Shown here in pieces: positions 1 to 10,300 of a DNA stretch of 64,000 nucleotides. The translations under genes and the position numbers were made by a program. Origin of the DNA: Isotricha intestinalis (taxonomy: Eukaryota; Ciliophora; Litostomatea; Vestibuliferida; Isotrichidae); assembly GCA_023807065.1 (NCBI GenBank), contig JAJJLU010000355.1:1-64000 (forward strand), read 5' to 3'. Numbering within the stretch: position 1 is the stretch's first letter; each line of letters begins with the position of its first letter. The notes under the pieces were generated by a model that was not told where the DNA came from, did not search any database, and was given only the letters and a program-made list of their open reading frames with translations.

Positions 1-34
1 AATCCCCAATCCCCAATCCCCATCCCCATCCCCA
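1..34. repeat. Telomeric C4-type repeats at chromosome end
   Basis: Five CCCC blocks lie at 4-7, 11-14, 18-21, 24-27 and 30-33. They are separated first by AAT and then by AT, giving units CCCCAAT and CCCCAT, and AT-rich DNA follows. In a genome with so few C runs this array stands out. C4-type repeats with the C-rich strand reading inward are the normal left end of a ciliate macronuclear chromosome. The spacing is variable (7, 7, 6, 6), so the array is imperfect. Its exact sequence differs from the Tetrahymena C4A2 and Oxytricha C4A4 repeats. The array begins at base 1, so it may be truncated by the assembly. Confidence 0.85.
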
Positions 35-160
35 AAATTTATTATTACTATTTTATAAATTTTTTTCAGATTTTATTTTAATTTATTTATAAGATTTCAT
101 TGTTAAAAAAATAAAATAAAAAATAGATGGAAAATTAATTAATAAATATTTTTTAATTTA

Positions 161-650
161 AAAAAGGAAATAATTGTTGATGAAATGGAAAAAATGGGAA
201 AAACTTTAGGAATAAATATATAATATATTTAAATATATTTTTAGATGTACTTTGAAAAAATGGAAGAAGTAATTTAATTAGAATATATTAATGGATTAAT
301 AATAAATTTTGGTATAACAATTAAAATGATATTAAAAATCAAATTATAAAAATTAAAGAAAAATTCCTTGATTTAATCTTTAAATATTTTAATGAATTTT
401 ATCAATTTATTATAATAAAATTTTAACTTTAAATATTATAGAAGTTTATTTAAAGATTAATTTTATAGATAATTTAGTGTTTCTAAAGTTTTTATCCTAT
501 ATTGAAAAATTATTAAATACCAAAGATAACAAGTAATAACTTTTCATAAAATTTAAAGATTGATATTCTTATTATCCTATAACCATTTTTATATTTAATA
601 AATGGTATAATGTTTTAAAAATACTCCCAAAGAAAAAAAATAAAGAATAA
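161..650 (+). pseudogene. Decayed coding remnant in subtelomere
   Basis: No intact gene is present between the telomere and 718, but the plus strand reads like protein with scattered stops. From 161 one frame gives IIVDEMEKMGKTLGI, then MYFEKMEEVI-stop-LEYINGLIINFGITIKMI. Around 416-423 the frame shifts by one, and 423-533 is then open for 37 codons (starting LTLNIIEVYLKINFIDNL) before tandem TAA TAA. Coding-like text continues to about 650. Most stops are TAA and fall where Gln would be plausible, and a short AT stretch ending TTTTAG at about 242 resembles a dead intron acceptor. No family is recognised. I infer a pseudogene; random AT-rich DNA remains possible. Confidence 0.4.
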
Positions 651-717
651 TAATATTAAAAAATTTTAAAAAAATATTTTAAAATATATTAAAAATATTA
701 ATGAATTTAAAAAAAAA

Positions 718-1755
718 ATGAAAGATACCTTAAGTTCAAATTCCTATAGTATAAAATCATCATTACTTACAGACGAAATGTTGCTCCAGCGTAGAAAAAA
801 GGAAAAATATGCATTAATATTAGGATTAATATCTCAATTTTTATGGGCATTAAATAGTATCCAATTAAAAACATATAGACTATGGTTTCCTAATTCATAT
901 TCGAACAATAGTTTAGTGTTTTGGAGAAGTCTTCCAATATTTGTTTTAGGATATTTCATATGTAAATATAAACAAATTAAAATAACACCTCATTCAAAAA
1001 TAAAACATATATATTGGTTTTTTTTTCGTTCATTTGGAAATTATATGACAATATATTTATGGGTAATAGTAATAACATATTTTAGAGTTTCTACTTGTCA
1101 ATGTATTTCAGGTTCACATCCTGTTATTGTTATTTTTTTATCTATTTGGATTTTACATGAAAGTTTTTATATTAGATATTTAATTGGTGTTATTTTATGT
1201 TTATTAGGAACTGCTTTAATTGTTAATAATGAAACTAAAAAAGATTCTAAAGTAAATGTTCAAAATAATAATATTTTAATTGGTATTATTATTGCTTTAA
1301 CTCATTTATTTCTTTTCTCTTTTTCTACTATGGGACAAAAAATATTAAGTAAACAAGGAATGCATGGTGATGAACAGAATTATTATTTAGGTTTATATAA
1401 TTCTTTACCTGCTTTATTTTGCATGGTTATTGAAAATCATTATGGTTTAAATAATATATTTTATGTTTTATATTGTATTTCTAATGGTATTTTATTTTAT
1501 TTAGCTAATTTTTTAACTGCTTTAGCTTTAGAAAATATTTCCATGAGTAAATTTCTTCCTATGACTTATATGAATACTGTCTTTATTTTTATTATGGGTT
1601 TTATCTTCTTACATGAAAATGTTTATTTTACTGATATTTTAGGAAGTTTACTTATTATGGGATTTCAAATTTATAATGTTTTAATTCCTTGTGGAAAAGT
1701 TGTTGATCCTAATAAAATCAATAATGCTAATCATAATAATCATGTACAAAATTAA
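718..1755 (+). CDS. DMT-superfamily (EamA-like) membrane transporter
   Basis: The 345-residue protein is almost entirely hydrophobic, with about ten predicted membrane helices arranged as two halves, as in EamA/drug-metabolite transporters. The first half opens with QFLWALNSIQLK and contains FWRSLPIF, an early-helix pattern typical of the superfamily. The second half begins at LIGIIIALTHLFLFSFSTMGQKIL and ends with FLPMTYMNTVFIFIMGFIFLHENV, close to the conserved closing helices. The length fits the usual 300-350 residues. The substrate cannot be told from sequence; nucleotide sugars, amino acids and drugs are all carried by relatives. It is the gene nearest the telomere and is flanked by decayed sequence on both sides. 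The start is an ATG preceded by a run of A. Confidence 0.8.
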   Translation: MKDTLSSNSYSIKSSLLTDEMLLQRRKKEKYALILGLISQFLWALNSIQLKTYRLWFPNSYSNNSLVFWRSLPIFVLGYFICKYKQIKITPHSKIKHIYWFFFRSFGNYMTIYLWVIVITYFRVSTCQCISGSHPVIVIFLSIWILHESFYIRYLIGVILCLLGTALIVNNETKKDSKVNVQNNNILIGIIIALTHLFLFSFSTMGQKILSKQGMHGDEQNYYLGLYNSLPALFCMVIENHYGLNNIFYVLYCISNGILFYLANFLTALALENISMSKFLPMTYMNTVFIFIMGFIFLHENVYFTDILGSLLIMGFQIYNVLIPCGKVVDPNKINNANHNNHVQN

Positions 1756-1980
1756 TGAAAAAAGTTTTTATTTTGTTTTTTTAATTATTATTATTTTTTT
1801 TATGACTTTATTTTGTATTTATTATTTAAATTTGATAATTATTTTGTATATATTTTGATTAGAGTTAAATAATGCTTTTTAGTAGTAAATATTAAAAGAT
1901 ATTTTTTTATATTATTTTTTGATATTTTTTTTTTATTTTTTTTTAATTTAATTATATTTTTTTTTATATAAAAACATTAA
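1756..1980. other. AT-rich spacer, nothing recognised
   Basis: This 225-base stretch follows the transporter stop. It is T-rich, including a block rich in T runs at 1900-1975, which fits a 3' untranslated region. No RNA gene, repeat or open frame is visible. Confidence 0.5.
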
Positions 1981-2795
1981 ATGACTGTGAAATATAAAGG
2001 ACATATAAATAAAAAATCATATAGTTTATAATCTTAAATGAATTTAGAAATTATGTTAATTACATCAGAATAATAAATTCAATTACAAAAATTAGATATT
2101 CAAGTTGTAAATAAGTATTATAAATTAATAATTTTTAATTTATTGGAAAAAATTTATAAGATAAAAAAATAGAAAAAAAAATTATATTGTGTAATAATTA
2201 ATAATTATGTAAATTATTCTATTAAAGAAATTATACTAATACATCATATAATGATAATATTATTAAATATTTATTTAAATTAAAATGAAAAAAGACTAAA
2301 GAATTTTTTTAAATGACTATTATTCAAATCATTCTTATATTATAAAATATTCTCCTTTTTTATCTGAAAAAGAACAAAGAATATTAAAAGATAATAGAAA
2401 ACATTTTATAAATTAAAAAAAATTTTGTCTTCACCTTCAGAAATCATCCAATCAAACCTAATTTTATTAAAAAAGAAAATCCTTTAATTTAAAAATTAGG
2501 GAAGAAAAAAGATAAATCTTAAAAAGGATTAATAAATGAATAAATGTTCGTTATTTTTTTTCTTTTTATTAACATAAATTTAAAAGAAAATAAATAAAAT
2601 TATATTTTCCATTCCAAAAAAAAATTATAAAATTAAAAACTATAAAAAACCTCCTAAAAATTATCCTTTAAAGTGTCTTATTAATTTTAGAAAAGAAAAA
2701 TATAAAAATAAATAAAATATACCTAAATTTTTAAATAAATATTAAATAAAACAATAAATAAAAAATCTAAATTAAACCCCTTAAAAAATAATAAA
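1981..2795 (+). pseudogene. Decayed gene with stops at glutamine-like positions
   Basis: From an ATG at 1981 the frame reads as plausible protein for about 300 bases, interrupted only by TAA (2029, 2035, a tandem pair near 2070) and TAG, in contexts such as ITSE-stop-stop-IQLQKLDIQVVNKYY. After frameshifts, 2315-2413 is clearly coding-like (it contains YSPFLSEKEQRILKDNRKHF) and ends in TAA. The segment 2641-2712 reads YKKPPKNYPLKCLINF, again ending in TAA. Most breaks are TAA/TAG where Gln would fit, plus slips in poly-A runs. Since intact neighbours use CAA for Gln and TAA as stop, this is best read as a pseudogene decayed by C-to-T change. The family is not recognised. Confidence 0.5.
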
Positions 2796-2801
2796 AAAAA
2801 A

Positions 2802-3533
2802 TTAATATTTATTATTATCTTCAATAAATTGATTTCTCCATTGTTTAATTGTTCTTTGTTTAAACCTATTCATTTCACTCATAAATTTATTAAATTCAGC
2901 ATTATCTTTTTGTTCGCTTCTTTTAAATAAATTATAACTTCTAGAAGAATAATTATTATTATTTTTATCAAATAAAGAAATAAATTTTCTTTTACCTCCA
3001 AAATTTTCAATAGCTTCTTTTTCTTTTAATTTTTCAGTGGCATTAAAAATTCCAGGTTCAATTAAATTTCTATTAATTTGTTTATTAATTGTTTTTTTTG
3101 AAGAAAAATCTAATCCTTCATTATTTAAATTTAAAACTGGTCTATTTCTAAATTTACCAAAATTTTCATTATTGTCTTTATTAAAAGTATAAGTAAATAA
3201 ATCTTTTGGATTGTTTAAATTTAAAGAATGAGAATTAACTATTCCTAAATTTTTATTCATATTTTGAATTTCTCTTTTTATTTTTGAATTTTTTTCTAAA
3301 TAAGATAAAGAATTAGCAGGAATTAAAAGATTAATATTTTTGTTTTTTGAATATAATTTATTTGGTGATGTATAAACTAAATAAGATTTATTTATTTTTG
3401 TTTGAGAACTTTTATATAAATTATTTCCATCTAAATTATTTAAAGTATTTTGTCTTTGAGATGAAAAATAAAAAGGACTTTCTTGCGGAGAAAATTCATT
3501 TATTAAATCTTTTATTTGTTTATTAACAGACAT
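2802..3533 (-). CDS. Hypothetical Asn/Lys-rich protein
   Basis: The product has 243 residues, is hydrophilic and rich in Asn, Lys and Ser, and lacks a signal peptide or membrane segment. I do not recognise a family. The C-terminal 35 residues (FNKFMSEMNRFKQRTIKQWR and on) look like an amphipathic helix and are the least repetitive part. The start is ATG at 3533-3531, and the stop is TAA. The gene lies head-to-tail with the larger membrane-protein gene upstream on the same strand, 173 bases away. It is probably real, because an uninterrupted 243-codon frame with many CAA codons is unlikely in noncoding DNA this rich in TAA. Confidence 0.6.
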   Translation of the reverse strand: MSVNKQIKDLINEFSPQESPFYFSSQRQNTLNNLDGNNLYKSSQTKINKSYLVYTSPNKLYSKNKNINLLIPANSLSYLEKNSKIKREIQNMNKNLGIVNSHSLNLNNPKDLFTYTFNKDNNENFGKFRNRPVLNLNNEGLDFSSKKTINKQINRNLIEPGIFNATEKLKEKEAIENFGGKRKFISLFDKNNNNYSSRSYNLFKRSEQKDNAEFNKFMSEMNRFKQRTIKQWRNQFIEDNNKY

Positions 3534-3706
3534 TAAATTTTAATATATATATATATTTATTTTTTGTTATTAAATTTTTTTAAATAAAAATTTTAATTTT
3601 TTAATAAAAAAACACTAAAAAAAATATCTTAATAAATAAAAAATTTTTTTTATCTTCATCACTAATCATATATCATTAAAAGAGAAATAAATAAAAAAGT
3701 ATAAAT

Positions 3707-5239
3707 TTATTCTTCAAGAGTATCATTATTTAAAGGTAAAACATCTCCTCCATTTTCGATAATTTTCAAAGATTCTATAATATGATCATCAATTCCATCC
3801 ACTTTCATTTTTTTATCTGGATTTAATAATTTAAACATTTGATTCATTCTACAATTTGTTTTTATAATATTTTCAATTCCAAGACAATCTCTAATAAATT
3901 CTTCAGATAAACTTAAAATTTTTTTATTTTTAGTCTTACAAGGCATTATTTGAATACAAAAAGAATTACATAATGAAATTTTTGCAAGATTACCATTTTT
4001 AATTATTCTCTTTTTTAAACTTTTTTTTTTCTTCTTATTCTCTTCGTTATTCTTATTATTATCATTATCATTATCATTATTATAATTAGCCAATTCAATT
4101 TCAATATTATCTTTCTTATTACTTTGTTTAGATTGATTAGAATTAAAATTTTTTTCTTCAGAATTTGAATTTAAAAAAGGTTTTCTTAATTTAGGAACAA
4201 TAGAATCATTATCAGTACTTAAAGTGAAATTATTATAACAATAATTATTATTATTATCTTTAAAAGTTATTTTCTTTTTATTACTTTCATTATGTTTATT
4301 AACAATATGACTAAAAATAACATAATTATTTTTAGTAGAAGCAAAAAAAGCCATAAATATACTAAAGCCTCTAAACACTATAGAAGTAATTCCTCCAATT
4401 TGAGATAATAATTCTTGTACTGTTGGATATGTTCTTAAATATGTATCTACATTAAATGGTGATACATGAAATTTTATTATTCCTTTTGTACTATTATTCT
4501 TTTCAGTTAATTCTTTTATCATTATTGATTCATCATAAAATGATATATTTAATTCTGATATCTTTGTTGTTATTATTCCTGTTTTTGTTTGGTAGTTTAT
4601 CATTTTAAAATAATTATCTATTGATGTTAATTGATTGATTGGAATGTTATATTTTTGAGTATAATTTACATAATGTATTGGATTTGTAAAATTATCATGA
4701 TCTATTTTTGGAATATTAAATAAAAATTCAATTTTTATTTCTTCATTTGATGTATTATTATTAATTTCAAAAGATAAATAAATTTCTTTAGAATTTAATT
4801 CATTTGTTAAATTATCTAAATTGTTGTCATTTAAACAAATATATTCTGATGAAAAAACACAATCAGTAGAATTTATCTTCATTTTACTTTCTGTTTCATT
4901 ATTATAATAATAAGTAACTAAATTAAATTCATAATTATAATAATCATAATCTTTTGATAATATTTTAAAAGCAAAGAGAGTATTCTTTATATTAAAAGAA
5001 GAAGACTCTAATAAATTAATCTTATTATATGTAATACTATAGCTTTTATGACCAAAAAATTTATATAAAACTGAAGCACTAAAAATAATTGTTACCGCTA
5101 TCATTAATATTGTTAATATAACTCCTAAATAACTTGGTCTTCTTTTTTCTTTAAATACATATAAAATTGGGGAAGGACTTAAACAATCTATTTGATAAAA
5201 TAATCTTTTTTGCATAAAATTACTTGAAAATGTAAACAT
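3707..5239 (-). CDS. Two-transmembrane protein of unknown function
   Basis: The product has 510 residues. After an N-terminal LSPSPILYVFKEKRRPSYLG comes one membrane helix (about residues 38-63), then a 200-residue Asn-rich, glycosylation-motif-rich region. A second hydrophobic segment follows (LLSQIGGITSIVFRGFSIFM, about 277-300), then a charged cytoplasm-like tail with Asp/Asn and Lys runs. This plan (N-terminal helix, extracytoplasmic beta-rich domain, 'IGG'-containing second helix, charged tail) resembles membrane proteins often labelled 'transmembrane protein, putative' in protists, but I can name no function. The tail has a C-x10-C-x4-C pattern (KISLCNSFCIQIMPCKTK). The start is ATG at 5239-5237. 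Confidence 0.7.
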   Translation of the reverse strand: MFTFSSNFMQKRLFYQIDCLSPSPILYVFKEKRRPSYLGVILTILMIAVTIIFSASVLYKFFGHKSYSITYNKINLLESSSFNIKNTLFAFKILSKDYDYYNYEFNLVTYYYNNETESKMKINSTDCVFSSEYICLNDNNLDNLTNELNSKEIYLSFEINNNTSNEEIKIEFLFNIPKIDHDNFTNPIHYVNYTQKYNIPINQLTSIDNYFKMINYQTKTGIITTKISELNISFYDESIMIKELTEKNNSTKGIIKFHVSPFNVDTYLRTYPTVQELLSQIGGITSIVFRGFSIFMAFFASTKNNYVIFSHIVNKHNESNKKKITFKDNNNNYCYNNFTLSTDNDSIVPKLRKPFLNSNSEEKNFNSNQSKQSNKKDNIEIELANYNNDNDNDNNKNNEENKKKKKSLKKRIIKNGNLAKISLCNSFCIQIMPCKTKNKKILSLSEEFIRDCLGIENIIKTNCRMNQMFKLLNPDKKMKVDGIDDHIIESLKIIENGGDVLPLNNDTLEE

Positions 5240-5446
5240 TTCTTTTATTATTTTATCATTATTTTTCGTTTAATTATAATTATTTAAGAATTTAAAACAA
5301 GAATTTTTTTTTATTCTTTTATTTTTATGAGTTAATTAAATATATTTTTTATTTATTTATATTTTTTTATGTTATTTTTAAAAATTTGTCAAAACTCAAA
5401 TTTTAAAATTTTAACTAAATTACCTAATTTAATATATAAAATTAAT

Positions 5447-7247
5447 ATGAAAAAAAACAACCTAAATTTAAGAAAAAGTAAGAAAGAAAAATATAAAAAA
5501 TCTAGGTAAAAATCAAAAAAAAAACAAAAATTCAAAAAATAAGAAATCAAAAAAAAATAGTTTAATAAACTTCAAAAAAATATCATTAATAAAAACAAAA
5601 GATTCTCTTCAAAATACAACTTCAAATTTATCAAATGAAAATGATTTTAATGAACCAAATTCAATTATAAACGATGAAAAAAGTTATTATCATAAATTAT
5701 TGGGAGGAGATTTCATTAAAATTATTATTGGAACAAATCAATCTATTTTTTTTGAAGAAAAAAATGAGGAAAAAGATTTGAGTAATAAAAAAGATATTGG
5801 AATTAATGAAGAAGAACAAGAAGAAAAAAATCAATTGAAAAAATCATTAGATATCAAAAAAAAAAATTGCAAATATTTTAAAGTTGTTAATTATGAAAAA
5901 ATTAAAGAAAAAAAATATAATGAAAATAATAAAATAAATATTAATAATAAAGAAGAACACATTAAATTAAATAATATAAATATTAAAAATGAAAATGTTT
6001 ATAATAATAATATAAAAAACACAATTGAAAATATTAAAGAAGAAAAAAATAATTTAAATGAAAAAAACAATGAAGAAAATACAAAAGAAGAAAATGAAAT
6101 AAAATTAAATGAAAACTTTATAAACGAAGGAAAAAAATTTATAAAACAATGTTTATCAAAAAGTAAATTAAAAGATGAAGAAATAATAGAATTAAAAAGT
6201 ATATATTCAGAAATAAGAAAATTAGATTTTGATAAAATAAAAGTAAAAGAAGAAAAGAAATTAAATTTAGTAATAGATTTAGATAAGACATTAATATATG
6301 TAACTCAAATAGAAAAAGGTGAAAAATTTAAAGAAAAAAAAGGAGTAATTAACTGTGAATTTTTAAACGAAAATCTATCATGTTCATTTAGAAAAAGCTC
6401 AGAAAAATTTTTTTCCCTTTTAAAAAACATATATAAATTTTATATTTATACAACAAGTACAAAAGAATATGCAAAAAATTTTTCAAATATAATAGAAAAA
6501 AGATATGAAATAAAATTTGAAAATATATTATCAAAATTAAGTATAAATATAAAAGGAATGAAAAAGCGTTTAAGTAATATACAATTATCAAAAAATAATT
6601 CAATCATATTTGATGATAAAATTGATGTTTGGGAAGATGACTTTGAAAATGTTATTGTTTCAAAAAGATTTTTAGATGATTTTATGGTAAAAGGAAAAAA
6701 ATTTTCTGATGATTTCGAAGGAATTTGTTATAATAAAATTAAGAATTTTTCACAATATAAAAGTAACATTTCTTACAATGAAAATTGTTGTAAAATTTCC
6801 AATGAGAATAATATTCCTTTAAATGTTGAATTAAATAATGAAAAGCAATTTAATCAATTAGATTATTTAATTCCTTTTTATCAGTTAATTTTTGTTTTAT
6901 ATAATATTTTCAACATTAATGTTGTTGATTCTATTAAATTAATTAGATGTACTATTTTTTATAAATGTCTTTTTGATATTTCTAATTCTGATTTATCCGA
7001 AAAAAATCATTTAAATAATATGATTTATACTTTAGGAGGAGAAATTTGTGATTATAATAGTACTTCTAATGCTACTCATATTGTTATTAATAAAAAAAAA
7101 ATAATTAATCAAAAAAAATCAATTGACGATTTATATAAGAAATATAATGATAAAGCTAAATTCGTTAATATAAAATATATTTTTGATTCATTCTTTTTTT
7201 ATAATAAAATGGATGAAAATGATCCAGAATATAAAATATCAAATTAA
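5447..7247 (+). CDS. FCP1-like RNA polymerase II CTD phosphatase, two exons
   Basis: This is a HAD-family phosphatase with a BRCT domain, the plan of FCP1, which dephosphorylates the C-terminal repeats of RNA polymerase II in the nucleus. The aspartyl-phosphate motif is NLVIDLDKTLIYVTQ (DxDxT). Motif II lies in FYIYTTSTKEYAKNF, and the DD motif is IIFDDKIDVWEDDFENVI, with the DVW typical of FCP1. A C-terminal BRCT-like region follows, with TLGGEICD and ATHIVI. The long continuous frame has no ATG before the domain. An exon at 5447-5477, joined across a 28-nt GTAAG...CTAG intron (5478-5505), restores one and gives 590 residues. The N-terminal 200 residues are Lys/Asn/Glu-rich. Stop TAA. The exon joining is inferred from frame and splice signals. 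Confidence 0.8.
5478..5505 (+). other. 28-nt spliceosomal intron in the FCP1-like gene
   Basis: It begins GTAAG and ends CTAG. Removing it joins an ATG-started 31-base exon to the long frame in phase (the split codon AGT). Without it the ATG frame meets TAA at 5507, and the long frame lacks any ATG. Confidence 0.75.
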
Positions 7248-7367
7248 TATAATAAAAAAAAATTATATATATTTATTGTATAAAAAAACAATAATTTAAT
7301 TAAATTAAAAAACATAAAAAAAAATTATAATTTAAAAAAAATAATATTAAAATTAATAAATAATAAA

Positions 7368-10300
7368 CTAATCATCTTTTCCAAAATCTTCTTCACTAAC
7401 ATTAATTAAATCACTATATTTGAGATTTTCAATAATAGTAACAATCATATTAATTTGTGTTAAAAGCATTCCATATTGTTTTTTAGATAATTCAGAATCA
7501 ATAAATAACATACTATAATTCATATTAGAAATCATCATTTTAGGTTTAGCTTTTAAAAAAACATATTGTAAAATAGTAATAGAATCATCAACACCTAATT
7601 CATCTTTTCCACTACAAAAAGTAATTGAATTTTGTAATATTCCAAAAGCTTTATTAAAGTATTTAATTTTATCAATTGGAGTCTTTTGATTATCCATTTC
7701 ATTTATATTTTTCATTGCTGAAATCCATAATTTCTCATTTATCATTTTCTTATCTTTAATAATATTTTCTGGCTTTAAAAAATCTAATCTTAAACATTTA
7801 TTATAAAATTTTATATCTTTCTTTGTTTGCTCTTCTGGAAATAATTTATTATATAATTTAGATAATATATAATTATCAAGTTCAAAATTCATATTTATAA
7901 ATTCTTCATTTGTATATTTTGACATTATTGGTTCATTTTTTAATAATTTTTTTAAATATCCAAAATATGTATTTAAAACTTCATTAATTTCTAATTTTTC
8001 CTCAAATGTTATTATATCATCATCATCATTATTTTGACTTTTATTTTTTTCGTTTCTAAAATCAGGGAAATTCTCAATAAAAGAATTTATTGTTTTTAAA
8101 GCATTTTGACTTGAATCTTGTTCAACAGAAACTTTAATTAATTCTTTTGTTTTTTCATCATATACAGTAGTTAATTTAACAGGACAAACTAAAGTATGAT
8201 ATAAATTTTTAATATTATAACATTTTTCCATTTGTTTAATTTGATATAAAGTACTATTAACAATCATATTTAATTTTTCAGCATTTTTAACTTTTAAATA
8301 AAAGTGATTAATTAAATTTACTTGAAGATCTTCAATTGAAGATTCAGTTTCATAAATTAATTCAATAAATAATTTATTATAATTATTAAAAGAATAATCA
8401 GAAGGAATGGAATCTAAATTTAATTGAAGAAAAGTTGCACAAAATGTTATTTTTTTAGCTTCTTCAGTATGAATATTAAATCCTAATTCATATTTTAATG
8501 TTGTTATTATTTGAGGAAGAATAACATTTGCAAAGTCAAAATCTTCTTTTTGAATTATGTTATTTTCTTTATTTTCTAAATTAATATCTATATTTTCTAA
8601 TGTCGAATTTTCTCTATTTTTTTTCTTTAAAGAATTTATTTGATTTTTTCTTTCTAATAATTGATTATAAAAAGATAATTTATCTGTATTTGAAAAATTT
8701 TCTTTATGTAATATATTTACATAACTTAAAACTTCACAACAACATTTTTTAAATTTTGATATTTCACTTTTATCTTTTTCGTTATTAAATATTGTATAAT
8801 TATTAGATGTTATTTTATTAATTTTTGATTCAAATTCTCTATTATAAATGATTTTAGAAATATAATTAAATGTTACTTTCTTATTTTTTTCATCTTCAAT
8901 AAGTAAACTTTGGAAAAACTCTTCTATTAAAATAATACTTTTAAAAAGAGTTTTTAAATCAGGATATTCATTTTCGAAAAAATTTTGATTTTTTTTAATA
9001 ATATCAATAAATATTAAAATAATTCTTCTATCAAAACAAATACTCTGATATAATATCATATCATTTTGATTTTCAGTATAATTAACATCAATATTTCTAA
9101 TATTATTATTTTTTATTTCATTATTATTTTCTTCCTTATAACTATTAAATAATAATTCAATATTTGAAGGTAAAATAACATTATTTCCAATTTTTAAAAA
9201 AAATTCAAAAAATTTTGGCATTAAATCAATAATTAAGTAATTAAAAATAGTATAAGAAGGAATATCATTAGAAAATAAATTACCTGAAACTATTTGATTA
9301 ATTATTTTAGAAATAACATTTAAATTATTTTTTGTTTTTTCAGAAATTACATTTGAAGTTATTATACCACAAAAATCAGGATTTATTATGGTTGGAAATA
9401 TTATATTTCCTAAAAAGAATGTTGATACAAACATTAATTTTTCAAAATTTGAAGGTTGAATTTTTATTTTTGAAAATTTATATGAAATTAAATTTGATAT
9501 TATTTTACATATACATTTTAAACTATATGGTATTGTTGTTATATTTAACATTAAATTATTAAGTAATTTTTCTATTATTCTTTTTGTATTTTCAAAATTT
9601 AACATTAAAAGATTTGTTATATCATTATAATTTTTAGGAGATTTATTTGTTGATAAAACATTTATTTCTTCTAAAAATCTTTCATTTGAAAATTTTTCTA
9701 AAATTTCATTATTTGTGGTTAAAAGAGATATTTGTCTATTTAAATAATCACTCATTAATAAATTTACTTCAATATCATTTTCTTTATTTTCTATTTTTTT
9801 TTCATATTCACTTAATTTATTTTTTAAATAATTTAAAGTAATATCTTTAGGTTTAAAAAAAGCATCAATTAATTGATTTTTAGTTTCAATAATATCTGAA
9901 TTTTGTTCTTTTTCATCTTCATTAATATTAAAACTAATATTTTCACTTACTAAAGTATTAACTCTAGTATGAATAGAAGAATAATTTTCATCTAAACTCT
10001 GATTAAACGTTAAATTAGAATCACTAATTAAATTATTTATATCATAAGTAATTGTTGCAGATTCTTTAAATTGATTTTCATGAAAACTGCTTTTTCTATT
10101 ATTTTCATAATTTTTTAATTTTTTTAATTCACCTTTTTTTTCTATTAAAAACTCATTAATTTTATAAATTTGAGGTGATAAAGTTCCAATGATAGAATTT
10201 TCAATATCTAAAATTAAATCAGTTAACATAACACATAAATAATTTCTTATATCTTCTTTTCTTGTAAAATAATTAAATAAATAATTTAAAAAAGTATTAT

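Noticed and set aside
5700..5702. TTG as start of the FCP1-like gene
   Set aside because: The frame is open upstream, and a spliced exon with ATG at 5447 explains it without a non-ATG start.
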